The notes beneath the pieces were generated by a model that did not search any database, had not been told where the DNA came from, and saw only the letters and a program-made list of their open reading frames with translations. Positions 4,840 to 12,077 of a DNA stretch of 14,398 nt are shown here, one piece after another. The stretch covers positions 1 to 14,398 of the forward strand of contig JBBWZQ010000327.1 in the NCBI GenBank assembly GCA_039649115.1, given 5' to 3'. A program made the translations under genes and the position numbers. The stretch is from DATEJJ01 sp039649115 (GTDB lineage: Bacteria; Actinomycetota; Actinomycetes; Mycobacteriales; Micromonosporaceae). Within the stretch, counting starts at the first letter, position 1. Every line of letters starts with the position of its first letter.

Positions 4840-6114
4840 ATGAGTCTGCGTATCAACCAGAACATCGCGGCGATGAACGCGTACCGCAACCTCTCGGTGA
4901 CGAGCGACAGCATGTCCAAGTCGCTGGAGAAGTTGTCGTCGGGCTTCCGGATCAACCGGGCGGCCGACGACGCGGCGGGCCTGTCCATCAGCGAGGGCCT
5001 GCGCGCGCAGGTCGGTGGCCTGAAGACCGCGGTCAAGAACGCGCAGGACGGCATCAGCGTGGTACAGACCGCTGAAGGCGCGCTCACCGAGGTGCACGCG
5101 ATCCTGCAGCGCATGCGTGACCTGGCGGTCCAGTCCTCGAACACGGGGTCGCAGACCACCCAGGCCACGGCCGCGGCACAGACCGAGTTCGCGCAGTTGA
5201 ACTCGGAGCTGGACCGGATCGGCAACACCACGTCGTTCGGCAACACCAAGCTGCTCGACGGCACCTTCGGCTCCACCCCCGGCGTCGTCGCCGAGGCCGT
5301 CACCGGCGTGAGCCCGGTGACCGGCAAGGACTTCAGCACCATGCAGCTGGACTTCAACGGCACGATCATCGGTGGTACCACGATCGCGGCCAGCACGCTG
5401 ACCGCGGTGCTGACCGGGCAGGACAACAACACGTCCACCGGTGCGGCGCTGGGCGTGGGCCACTACAACAGCGCCTCGCACCTGCAGACCGACCTCCAGA
5501 TCGCGGTGGACACGGCGCTGTCCGCGGCCGTCGGTGCCGGATACACCAACGGCGACGTCAAGGTCCAGGTGGCCGACGCCGGCAACGGCGTGTGGAAGAT
5601 CGCGCTGGAGACCTCGGGGACCGGCGCGACCGTCGCGACCGGTGCGACCCTGTCGGTTGCCGGTAACACGGCGGGCGACTTCGGTTACAGCACCACGGCC
5701 GACACCGCCAGCGTGACCCTCGGCGGCGGCGGTGTCTTCCAGATCGGCGCCAACGGCGGCGAGACGCTGGGCATCACGATCGGCGCGGTCAACTCGACCA
5801 CGCTGGGCACCGGTGCGCTGAACCTGAGCACCAACGCCTCTGCCGCCATCACCGCGATCGACACCGCGATCAGCAGTGTCTCGACCACCCGGGCGACGCT
5901 CGGTGCGTACCAGAACCGGTTCGAGCACACGATCAACAACCTGAACGTCGCGGTGGAGAACCTGTCCGCGTCGGAGTCCCGGATCCGGGACACCGACATG
6001 GCGCAGGAGATGGTCTCCTTCACCCGGTCGCAGATCCTGTCCCAGGCCGGCACGGCCATGCTCGCGCAAGCCAACTCGGCCCCCCAGTCGGTGCTCAAGC
6101 TGCTGCAGGGCTGA
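4840..6114 (+). CDS. fliC: Flagellin (filament protein)
   Basis: 424-aa flagellin, polymerised into the external filament. N-terminal D0/D1 is canonical: MSLRINQNIAAMNAYRNL, then SLEKLSSGFRINRAADDAAGLSISE and ILQRMRDLAVQSSNTG at residues 88-103, the segment that includes the TLR5-recognised core in other flagellins. Residues about 140-320 form a Gly/Thr/Ala-rich variable domain. The C-terminal D1/D0 includes LGAYQNRFEHTINNLNV, ENLSASESRIRDTDMAQEM and the terminal SVLKLLQG. GGAGG 7 nt upstream supports the ATG at 4840. The gene has its own FliA-type promoter and is followed by a strong hairpin terminator, so it is probably made as a monocistronic abundant transcript. It has no signal peptide, as expected for export through the flagellar pathway. 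It is the only flagellin gene in the window. Confidence 0.98.
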   Translation: MSLRINQNIAAMNAYRNLSVTSDSMSKSLEKLSSGFRINRAADDAAGLSISEGLRAQVGGLKTAVKNAQDGISVVQTAEGALTEVHAILQRMRDLAVQSSNTGSQTTQATAAAQTEFAQLNSELDRIGNTTSFGNTKLLDGTFGSTPGVVAEAVTGVSPVTGKDFSTMQLDFNGTIIGGTTIAASTLTAVLTGQDNNTSTGAALGVGHYNSASHLQTDLQIAVDTALSAAVGAGYTNGDVKVQVADAGNGVWKIALETSGTGATVATGATLSVAGNTAGDFGYSTTADTASVTLGGGGVFQIGANGGETLGITIGAVNSTTLGTGALNLSTNASAAITAIDTAISSVSTTRATLGAYQNRFEHTINNLNVAVENLSASESRIRDTDMAQEMVSFTRSQILSQAGTAMLAQANSAPQSVLKLLQG

Positions 6115-6141
6115 CCTGCGGCCGTCAGGCACCTTTGAGCT

Positions 6142-6177
6142 ACGCAGGGGCGGAACGGTCCCCATCCGCCCCTGCGT
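6142..6177 (+). terminator. Strong hairpin terminator after fliC
   Basis: ACGCAGGGGCGGA (6142-6154) and its exact complement TCCGCCCCTGCGT (6165-6177) form a 13-bp stem with a 10-nt loop, starting 28 nt after the fliC stop codon. Flanking bases can extend it with a C-G pair and wobbles. There is no T-tract, so it resembles U-less actinobacterial terminators. No promoter of the CTCA/GCCGA type lies between it and fliD, so fliD-fliS may depend on partial read-through. Confidence 0.8.
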
Positions 6178-6228
6178 GGTGCCGCACCCGCGGCACAGGA
6201 CCCGTAACCCCGGGGAGGAGGCGTACCA

Positions 6229-7566
6229 GTGTCCGGCACAAGCAGCATCAGCGGGCTCGTCAGCAACCTCGACACCACCTCGATCATCTCGCAGCTCATG
6301 CAACTGGAGTCGCAGCCGCAGGCCCACCTCAAGGCCAAGGTCGCGACCGAGCAGAGCGCGGTCGGCGCGTACCAGTCGGTCAACACCAAGATGTCCGCGC
6401 TGCAGATCATGACCGAGTCGCTGACGAAGGACATCACGTGGCAGGCCGCGACGGCCACCTCCTCGACGTCCTCCGTGGTGGCAACGGCCGCCGCCGGCGC
6501 GCCCAGCGGCACGTACACCTTCGACGTGACAGCGCTGGCGGCCGCGCAGACCAGTACGGTCATCCTCCCGTCCAGCGGGGTGACCACGGACGGCAACGTC
6601 TACGTCTCCGTCAACGGCGGTGCGGCCACCGCGGTCGCCGTCACTACCGACACCCCGCAGGGCGTCGCGGACGCCATCAACGCCAACACCAGCCTCGGCG
6701 TCAAGGCCACGGTCATCACCAGCGACCAGGGTCCGGTGCTGCAGCTCGTGTCGAGCAAGACCGGCGCCGCCAACGCCTTCAGCGTGTCCGGCCTGGCCGG
6801 CTCGCAGGTCGACCGGGTCACCGCCGCCGACGCGCAGCTGACCGTCGGCACCGTGGGCAGCGGCGGTTACACCATCACCAGCAGCACCAACACCTTCGCC
6901 AACTTCATCTCCAACGTCACGCTCACCGCGACCGCGCTGCGCACCGGCGTGACCGTCACCGTGGGCTCGGACGCCGGCGGGCTGGCCGACAAGGTCGGCA
7001 TGATGGTGGACGCGGCGAACGCCGCGCTCGCCGAGATCAGCAAGCAGACCACCTACACCCCGGCGAACACCGCCACCGGGGCGGCCGGGGCGGCCAGCGC
7101 GCTGCTCGGCGACCTCACCGTGCAGGACCTCTCGCAGACCATCCTGTCCACCGTCGCCAACGGCAAGACCGGGTACGGCAGCTTCCAGCAGTTCGGCGTC
7201 CAGCTGCAGCAGGACGGCACGCTCAAGTTCGACCGCAGCGCGTTCATCGCCGCCTTCCAGGCCGACCCGTCCGGCGTGCAGTCGGCCGTGCAGACCGGCC
7301 TCGCCAGCACGCTGACCACGGTTGCCAAGGGCGCCACCGACAAGGTGACCGGCACGCTGACCACGGCCATCCAGGGCCGCAACAGCGAGATGAAGACGCT
7401 GAACGACCAGATCGACGACTGGACCAACCGACTGGCGCTGCGGCAGGAAACGCTCACCCGGCAGTTCACCGCGATGGAGGTCGCGCTGGGCAAGCTGAAG
7501 GACCAGTCGAACTGGCTCGCCGGCCAGATCGCCAACCTGCCGACGACCTCGACGAAGTCGAACTGA
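6229..7566 (+). CDS. fliD: Flagellar filament cap protein FliD
   Basis: 445-aa hook-associated protein 2, which caps the growing filament and folds arriving flagellin. The N-terminus shows the FliD signature SGLVSNLDTTSIISQLMQLE at residues 9-28, followed by a helical stretch to about 70. The middle is Thr/Ser/Ala-rich beta domain. The C-terminal region (about 385-435) is a coiled-coil-like helix with MKTLNDQIDDWTNRLALRQE and LTRQFTAMEVALGKLKDQSNWL, typical of FliD. The GTG start at 6229 is chosen for the strong GGGGAGGAGG 7 nt upstream (6212-6221). fliS follows 12 nt after its stop. Confidence 0.96.
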   Translation: MSGTSSISGLVSNLDTTSIISQLMQLESQPQAHLKAKVATEQSAVGAYQSVNTKMSALQIMTESLTKDITWQAATATSSTSSVVATAAAGAPSGTYTFDVTALAAAQTSTVILPSSGVTTDGNVYVSVNGGAATAVAVTTDTPQGVADAINANTSLGVKATVITSDQGPVLQLVSSKTGAANAFSVSGLAGSQVDRVTAADAQLTVGTVGSGGYTITSSTNTFANFISNVTLTATALRTGVTVTVGSDAGGLADKVGMMVDAANAALAEISKQTTYTPANTATGAAGAASALLGDLTVQDLSQTILSTVANGKTGYGSFQQFGVQLQQDGTLKFDRSAFIAAFQADPSGVQSAVQTGLASTLTTVAKGATDKVTGTLTTAIQGRNSEMKTLNDQIDDWTNRLALRQETLTRQFTAMEVALGKLKDQSNWLAGQIANLPTTSTKSN

Positions 7567-7578
7567 CAAGGGACGACG

Positions 7579-7977
7579 ATGACCACTCCCTCGCTGCGCA
7601 CCCGGTACCTCGCCGACTCGGTCAGCACCGCCTCCCCGGCGCGGCTGCTGCTGATGCTGTACGACCGGCTGCTCCTCGACCTCGACCACGCCGAGGATGC
7701 GCTGCGCGGGCAGGACCGCGAGGCGGCCAACGGCCGGCTGCACTCGGCGCAGGCGATCATCATGGAGCTGCGCACGTCGCTGGACGTCAGCGCCTGGGAC
7801 GGCGCGCCGGCGCTGGCCGCGCTGTACGGGTACCTGCTGACCGAGCTGATCGGGGCGGCCGTGCAGGCCGACGCGGACCGCACCGCCACCTGCAAGCGGC
7901 TGGTCGAGCCGCTGCGCGACGCGTGGCGCGAGGCGGTCCTGGCGGAGGCCGGTGCGGCGCACGCCAAGTCGGCATGA
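7579..7977 (+). CDS. fliS: Flagellin export chaperone FliS
   Basis: 132-aa helical chaperone that binds the C-terminal helix of flagellin in the cytoplasm, preventing premature polymerisation. Recognisable is the N-terminal pattern RYLADSVSTASPARLLLMLYDRLLLDLDHAEDALR (residues 9-43), matching the family hallmark in which a Y-x-x-x-x-V-x-T-x-S-P segment precedes LLxMLYDGxLxxL. The rest is helical: ANGRLHSAQAIIMELRTSLD. AAGGGA 5 nt upstream supports the ATG at 7579. It lies between fliD and a small FliT-position gene, the usual fliD-fliS-fliT order. By competing for flagellin it may also influence the FliW-CsrA balance (inference). Confidence 0.95.
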   Translation: MTTPSLRTRYLADSVSTASPARLLLMLYDRLLLDLDHAEDALRGQDREAANGRLHSAQAIIMELRTSLDVSAWDGAPALAALYGYLLTELIGAAVQADADRTATCKRLVEPLRDAWREAVLAEAGAAHAKSA

Positions 7978-7980
7978 GAC

Positions 7981-8304
7981 ATGGGTACCGACTGGTACAA
8001 GGCGTGGACGGCCGCCCTCGACGAGCTGGAGCTCGACGTCGCGGCGGTGGAGGCACAGCTCACCGGCGAGCACGCCACGCGTGAACACCCGCTGACCGAC
8101 CCCTGGCGCCCACCGGCGGGCCTGGGCCCGCTCCCCCTGGAGCTGCGCCAGCGCGCCGACGCGATCCTCGCCCGGCAGCTCGCCGCGACCGAGGCTCTCG
8201 CGCGCGGCATGGTCGTCAACCGCCAGCAGGCGGCGCTCCTGGAGCGGGTGCAGACCGCCCAGCGGCCGGTCCCCCGCCCCGCATATGTCGATTGCGCGAT
8301 GTAA
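7981..8304 (+). CDS. Hypothetical protein in the fliT position
   Basis: 107-aa protein not confidently assigned by sequence. It starts 3 nt after the fliS stop with no clear ribosome binding site, so it is probably translationally coupled to fliS. An N-terminal helix (DWYKAWTAALDELELDVAAVEAQLTG), a Pro-rich linker with DPWRPPAGLGPLPLEL at about 40-55, and a second helix (ALPL-type region then AILARQLAATEALARGMVVNRQQAALLERVQ) are visible, without membrane segments or cysteine clusters. In many bacteria fliT, a chaperone for FliD, follows fliS, and the size and two-helix build fit, but similarity to known FliT is not evident. Coding is supported by reading frame, codon bias and operon position. 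Confidence 0.7.
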   Translation: MGTDWYKAWTAALDELELDVAAVEAQLTGEHATREHPLTDPWRPPAGLGPLPLELRQRADAILARQLAATEALARGMVVNRQQAALLERVQTAQRPVPRPAYVDCAM

Positions 8305-8307
8305 ACC

Positions 8308-8335
8308 CTCAACACGACAAAGAGAACTCCGATAG
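8308..8335 (+). promoter_or_regulatory. Sigma-28 (FliA-type) promoter for the flgB basal-body operon
   Basis: CTCA (8308-8311), a 16-nt spacer, and TCCGATAG (8328-8335), which differs from GCCGATAA at its first and last bases. Spacing is identical to the fliC and flgN promoters. Transcription should start near 8342, about 64 nt before the flgB GTG. If real, the basal-body operon is FliA-dependent, unlike the enteric hierarchy where basal-body genes are transcribed before FliA acts. Confidence 0.7.
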
Positions 8336-8342
8336 GTCGCAG

Positions 8343-8400
8343 TGAGCACGGAGCGCTCAGTCTTTCGCCACGGACCGGCGGATCCCAGCGACGAAGGGAG
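8343..8400 (+). promoter_or_regulatory. flgB leader with three ANGGA sites, two in hairpin loops
   Basis: First hairpin: TGAGC (8343-8347), loop ACGGAGC, GCTCA (8355-8359). Second hairpin: TTCGCC (8364-8369), loop ACGGACC, GGCGGA (8377-8382), with one G-U pair. Each loop begins with ANGGA (8348-8352 and 8370-8374). A third ANGGA, AGGGA at 8395-8399, is part of the ribosome binding site AAGGGAG. The layout parallels the fliC leader. It suggests CsrA control of flgB translation; the motifs and stems are seen, the binding is inferred. Confidence 0.5.
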
Positions 8401-8405
8401 CTGCC

Positions 8406-8750
8406 GTGTTCGACGATGTCGCATCCTCGGCACTGCGGGTCGCGCTTGACGGCCTGGCCGCGAGGCAGAAAGCGATCGCGAACAACATCGCGAACGTACA
8501 GACGCCGGGATTCCGCGCGCAGAAGGTCGAGTTCGAACGGGCACTGCAGTCCGCCCTCGCCGGCGGCACCAGTCTGGACCAGGTGCGACCGAGCCTCGCC
8601 ACCTCTCTGGAACCGACCCGGCTGGACGGCAACAACGTGAACCTGGACGAGGAGACCCTGTCCAACGTCGACACGGGTCTGCGGTACCAGCTGGCGCTGC
8701 GCGCTCTGGACAGCAAGTACACCCAGTTGCACGACGTGATCAAGGGCTGA
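8406..8750 (+). CDS. flgB: Flagellar proximal rod protein FlgB
   Basis: 114-aa rod protein, exported early and built onto FliE and the MS ring to form the proximal drive shaft. The N-terminal axial motif is clear: LDGLAARQKAIANNIANVQTPGFRAQKVEF at residues 14-43, including ANNIANVQTPGF. The C-terminal helix reads ETLSNVDTGLRYQLALRALDSKYTQLHDVIKG, typical of FlgB. It is a little shorter than the roughly 135-aa enteric protein. The GTG start at 8406 is fixed by AAGGGAG (8394-8400), 5 nt upstream. It opens the operon flgB-flgC-fliE-fliF-fliG-fliH-fliI-fliJ and follows its own sigma-28-like promoter. flgC starts 5 nt after its stop. Confidence 0.96.
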   Translation: MFDDVASSALRVALDGLAARQKAIANNIANVQTPGFRAQKVEFERALQSALAGGTSLDQVRPSLATSLEPTRLDGNNVNLDEETLSNVDTGLRYQLALRALDSKYTQLHDVIKG

Positions 8751-8755
8751 GGGAC

Positions 8756-9154
8756 ATGGCTATCTTCGGCGCCATCGGGATCGCCAGCACCGGCGCGACG
8801 GTCTACCGCACCTGGCTCGACGCGATCTCCGACAACATCGCCAACATCAACGACGCGACCAGCACCAGTGGCAAGGCGTTCCAGGAGCGCTACATCATCG
8901 CCCAGCCGGCCTCGGACGGCAACGGAGCACAGGTCGGCGGCGCGCTGTTCGGCAGCGCGGCCGGCCGCATCGTGTACGAGCCCGCCAACCCGCTGGCCGA
9001 CGCCAAGGGCTACGTGCGGTACCCGGACATCGACCTGGGTACCAACATGACCGAGTTGATCATGGCGCAGCGCGGATACCAGGCCAACCTCGCCGTGGTG
9101 GATCGCGCGCGGGACGCGTACCAGGCCGCCATCCAGTTGGGGAGAAACGCGTGA
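8756..9154 (+). CDS. flgC: Flagellar proximal rod protein FlgC
   Basis: 132-aa rod protein that assembles with FlgB and FlgF. The N-terminus has FGAIGIASTGATVYRTWLDAISDNIANIND (residues 4-33), with the rod-family SDNIANIN core. The C-terminus carries the standard helix motif TNMTELIMAQRGYQANLAVVDRARDAYQAAIQLGR, matching the FlgC pattern in which MxxLIxAxRxYQAN is conserved. The ATG at 8756 lies 5 nt after the flgB stop, with GAGGGA as a closely placed ribosome binding site. Its stop overlaps the fliE start (GTGA), indicating coupling. Confidence 0.96.
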   Translation: MAIFGAIGIASTGATVYRTWLDAISDNIANINDATSTSGKAFQERYIIAQPASDGNGAQVGGALFGSAAGRIVYEPANPLADAKGYVRYPDIDLGTNMTELIMAQRGYQANLAVVDRARDAYQAAIQLGRNA

Positions 9155-9447
9155 GCATCCCGGCCATCGGCGCCATCGCGCCCGTCACCCCGGTCCTCAG
9201 CACCACCGCCACCAACCCGGCGAGCGGCGCGAACTTCGCCAACGTCCTCGCGAACGGGCTGGACAAGCTCCAGCAGGTGCAGACCAACGCCGACAACCTC
9301 GCGGTACAGGCGGCCGCGGGTACGCTCAGCGACCCCGCGCAGTACATGGTCGCCAGCACCGAGGCCAGCCTGGCAACCGAGCTGACCGTCGCCATCCGCA
9401 ACAAGGCGGTCGACGCCTTCAACGAGATCATGAGGATGCAGGCCTGA
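9151..9447 (+). CDS. fliE: Flagellar hook-basal body complex protein FliE
   Basis: 98-aa protein joining the MS ring to the rod. The family pattern is in the second half: NFANVLANGLDKLQQVQTNADNLAVQAAAG, then DPAQYMVASTEASLATELTVAIRNKAVDAFNEIMRMQ, matching the FliE motif in which a sxA-x-L-x-LQLxxxVRNKxVxAYQEIMxMq segment ends the protein. The GTG start at 9151 is supported by GGGGAG 6 nt upstream and overlaps the flgC stop. The stop shares one base with the fliF ATG (TGATG). Length is normal. Confidence 0.95.
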   Translation: MSIPAIGAIAPVTPVLSTTATNPASGANFANVLANGLDKLQQVQTNADNLAVQAAAGTLSDPAQYMVASTEASLATELTVAIRNKAVDAFNEIMRMQA

Positions 9448-11051
9448 TGCGCGATCGGGTGACCTCTGCCGGCCGCCGGCTCGCCGCCACCTTCGGATCG
9501 TTCACGCCTGGACAGAAGGCGGTCACGATCCTCGGTGTCCTGGTACTCGCCGTCGGCGGCTACGCGTTCTCCACCTGGGCGGCGCAGCCCTCGTACGCGC
9601 CGCTGTTCTCCAACCTGTCGGCCACCGACGCCGGCGCGATCGTGGACAAGCTGTCCTCGAACGGCACGCCGTACAAGCTGGCCGACGGCGGTGCGACGAT
9701 CATGGTGCCGCAGAGCCAGGTCTATGACGTGCGGCTGAAGATGAGCGGCCAGGGCCTGCCGGCACAGTCCGACTCCGGCTACGCGCTGCTGGACAAGCAG
9801 GGCATCACCACGTCGGAGTTCATGCAGAACGTCGGCTACCAGCGGGCCCTGGAGGGCGAGCTGGCGAAGACCATCAAGTCCATCAACGGGGTGCGCAGCG
9901 CGACGGTACACCTCGCCATCCCGCAGAAGGACGTCTTCGCCGACGACCAGCAGAAGCCCACCGCGTCGGTACTGATCTCGTCGGGCAAGACCCCGCAGCA
10001 GGACCAGATCCAGGCGATCGTGCACCTGGTCGCGGCGAGCGTGGTCGGCCTGGATCCCAGCCAGGTCACGGTCGCCAGCGCGGACGGGACCGTACTGTCC
10101 ACAGGGGATGGACAGGCGGTGTCCGCCGCGACCGGGCTGCGCCAGCAGCAGACCAGCGACTTCGAGCAGCGGATGAACACCGCGCTGGAGCAGATGCTGG
10201 CGAGCGTCGTGGGCAACGGGCACGTGGTGGTGAAGACGACCGCGGACCTCGACTACGACCAGACGCAGACCAAGACGCAGACGTACGTGGCGCCGAGCCC
10301 GTCCACGCCACCGCTGTCGCAGAGCAACAACACCGAGACCTACGCCGGTACCGGCGGCAACACCGGCGGTGTGCTGGGCCCCAACAACATCCAGGTGCCC
10401 AACGGGGTGGCCGGGTCCGGCACCTACAGCCGCTCGACCAACACGCAGGACAACGCGGTCGGGTTGGTGTCGGAGACGCGCAACTCCGCGCCGGGCAACC
10501 TGCGCAAGCTGTCGGTGGCGGTCCTGCTGGACGCCAGCACCGCGAAGAACGTGAGCCTGGGCCAGATCCAGAGCCTGGTCTCCTCGGCGGTGGCGCTGAC
10601 GCCCTCCCGTGGCGACACCATCGCGGTCGGCTCGATGCCCTTCGACCAGACGACCGCGGACAAGGCGAAGGCGGCGATCGCGGACGCCAACAAGGCCACC
10701 CAGCAAGAGCAGCTGATGTCGATGGCGAAGACCGGCGTGATGGTGGCCGCCGTGCTGGCCCTGCTGTTCCTGGCCTGGCGGGCGTCGCGCAAGTCCAAGC
10801 GCAGCCGGCTGTCCGACGAGGAGGTGGCCCAGCTGGAGCGGATCCAGGCCACCGCCGGAAAGCGGAAGACCGGCGGTGCGCCGGCGGCCATCGGCGACGA
10901 CAGCGACCTCGCCGCACTCGAAGCGCGCGCGGCCCTGGCACCGGAGGACCGGCCGGACTACCGGACCGAGATCTCCACGCTCGTGGAGCGCCAGCCGGAC
11001 AACGTCGCGCAGGTCCTCCGGGACTGGCTCGCCGAGTCGCGGAGAGGGTGA
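9447..11051 (+). CDS. fliF: Flagellar MS-ring protein FliF
   Basis: 534-aa membrane protein forming the MS ring, the platform for the rotor and export gate. Two membrane helices are visible at residues 24-45 (AVTILGVLVLAVGGYAFSTW) and 430-445 (VMVAAVLALLFLAWRA). Between them lies the ring-building YscJ/FliF region: YAPLFSNLSATDAGAIVDKL, LDKQGITTSEFMQNVGYQRALEGELAKTI, and VRSATVHLAIPQKDVF. A Gly/Asn/Ser-rich loop at about 285-335 is typical. The cytoplasmic C-terminus (505-531) ends in the FliG-binding segment TEISTLVERQPDNVAQVLRDWL. The ATG at 9447 overlaps the fliE stop. fliG starts 6 nt after its stop. Confidence 0.98.
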   Translation: MRDRVTSAGRRLAATFGSFTPGQKAVTILGVLVLAVGGYAFSTWAAQPSYAPLFSNLSATDAGAIVDKLSSNGTPYKLADGGATIMVPQSQVYDVRLKMSGQGLPAQSDSGYALLDKQGITTSEFMQNVGYQRALEGELAKTIKSINGVRSATVHLAIPQKDVFADDQQKPTASVLISSGKTPQQDQIQAIVHLVAASVVGLDPSQVTVASADGTVLSTGDGQAVSAATGLRQQQTSDFEQRMNTALEQMLASVVGNGHVVVKTTADLDYDQTQTKTQTYVAPSPSTPPLSQSNNTETYAGTGGNTGGVLGPNNIQVPNGVAGSGTYSRSTNTQDNAVGLVSETRNSAPGNLRKLSVAVLLDASTAKNVSLGQIQSLVSSAVALTPSRGDTIAVGSMPFDQTTADKAKAAIADANKATQQEQLMSMAKTGVMVAAVLALLFLAWRASRKSKRSRLSDEEVAQLERIQATAGKRKTGGAPAAIGDDSDLAALEARAALAPEDRPDYRTEISTLVERQPDNVAQVLRDWLAESRRG

Positions 11052-11057
11052 CGCGCG

Positions 11058-12077
11058 ATGGACAAGACGAACCCGATGATGAGCGGGGCGCGCAAGGCGG
11101 CCGTGCTCCTGCTGCAGATGGACCGGGAGGACTCGACGCGGGTCCTGTCCCTGCTTCGGGAGAACGAGGTCGAGGAGCTGTCCACCGAGATCGCCCGGCT
11201 CGGCGGCGGCGTGGAGTTCGGCGCGGCCGAGGCGGTGCTGGCGGAGGCGTACGGGATCGCCCGGGCGCCCAAGCACGCCGCGCAGGGCGGCCTGGACTTC
11301 GCCCGGGACCTGCTGGAGGCCTCGCTCGGACCGGAGCGCGCCACCGACATCCTGCACCGGCTGTCCGCGTCGCTCACGGACGTGCCCTTCGGTTTCCTCA
11401 GCCACGCGGACCCGCGCCAGGTCCTGTCGTTCGTGCAGAACGAGCACCCGCAGACCATCGCGCTGGTCCTGGCGCACATGGCCGCCTCGACCGCGTCGCA
11501 GATCCTCTCCGGGTTGGCCGCGGACCTGCAGGCCGACGTGGCGCACCGGATCGCGGTGATGGACCGCACGTCGCCGGAGGTGATCCGGCAGCTGGAGACC
11601 ACCCTGGAGCGCAAGCTGTCCTCCGTGCTGCAACCGACCGAGCTGTCCGTGGTGGGCGGCCTGCAGCCGCTCGTGGACATCATCAACCGGTCCGACCGGG
11701 GCACCGAGCGGCTGATCCTGGAGGGTCTGGAGAGCCGCAACCCGGAGCTCGCCGAGGAGATCCGGCGGAAGATGTTCATGTTCGAGGACATCACCCACCT
11801 GGAGGACCGGGCGATCCAGCTGGTCGTGCGCGAGGTCGAGACCAGCGACCTGGCAACGGCGCTCAAGGGTGTCACCCCCGAGGTCCACGACAAGATCGCC
11901 CGCAACCTGTCCGAGCGCGGCCGGGAGAACCTGTCCGAGGAGGTCGACCTGCTCGGCGCGGTGCGCCTGCGCATGGTCGAGGAGGCGCAGGCCAAGATCG
12001 TACAGGCCATCCGGCGGCTGGAGAGCGCGGGCCAGATCGAGGTGAGCCGGGGTGACGAGGATGAATATGTCAACTGA
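11058..12077 (+). CDS. fliG: Flagellar rotor/switch protein FliG
   Basis: 339-aa protein of the C ring that contacts the stator. The N-terminal domain begins ARKAAVLLLQMD and binds FliF. The middle domain includes the EHPQTIA motif (residues 129-135). The C-terminal domain has MFMFEDI (239-245) and the torque helix LSERGRENLSEEVDLLGAVRLRMVEEAQ. Aligned by eye with E. coli, the torque Arg281 corresponds to Arg287, and Asp288/Asp289 become Glu294/Glu295, so charge is preserved. The usual GPVR turn reads GAVR (300-303). The ATG at 11058 has GGAGAGGG 9 nt upstream. fliG overlaps fliH at its 3' end. Confidence 0.97.
   Translation: MDKTNPMMSGARKAAVLLLQMDREDSTRVLSLLRENEVEELSTEIARLGGGVEFGAAEAVLAEAYGIARAPKHAAQGGLDFARDLLEASLGPERATDILHRLSASLTDVPFGFLSHADPRQVLSFVQNEHPQTIALVLAHMAASTASQILSGLAADLQADVAHRIAVMDRTSPEVIRQLETTLERKLSSVLQPTELSVVGGLQPLVDIINRSDRGTERLILEGLESRNPELAEEIRRKMFMFEDITHLEDRAIQLVVREVETSDLATALKGVTPEVHDKIARNLSERGRENLSEEVDLLGAVRLRMVEEAQAKIVQAIRRLESAGQIEVSRGDEDEYVN

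Noticed and set aside
8356..8381. Second CTCA (8356-8359) before flgB as an alternative sigma-28 promoter
   Set aside because: The sequence 16 nt downstream is CGGCGG, not a GCCGAT-like box.
4699..8544. 1281-codon minus-strand open frame opposite fliC, fliD and fliS
   Set aside because: Same cause: stop codons are rare in this antisense frame in GC-biased DNA. The product is low-complexity, and the plus strand holds well-known genes.
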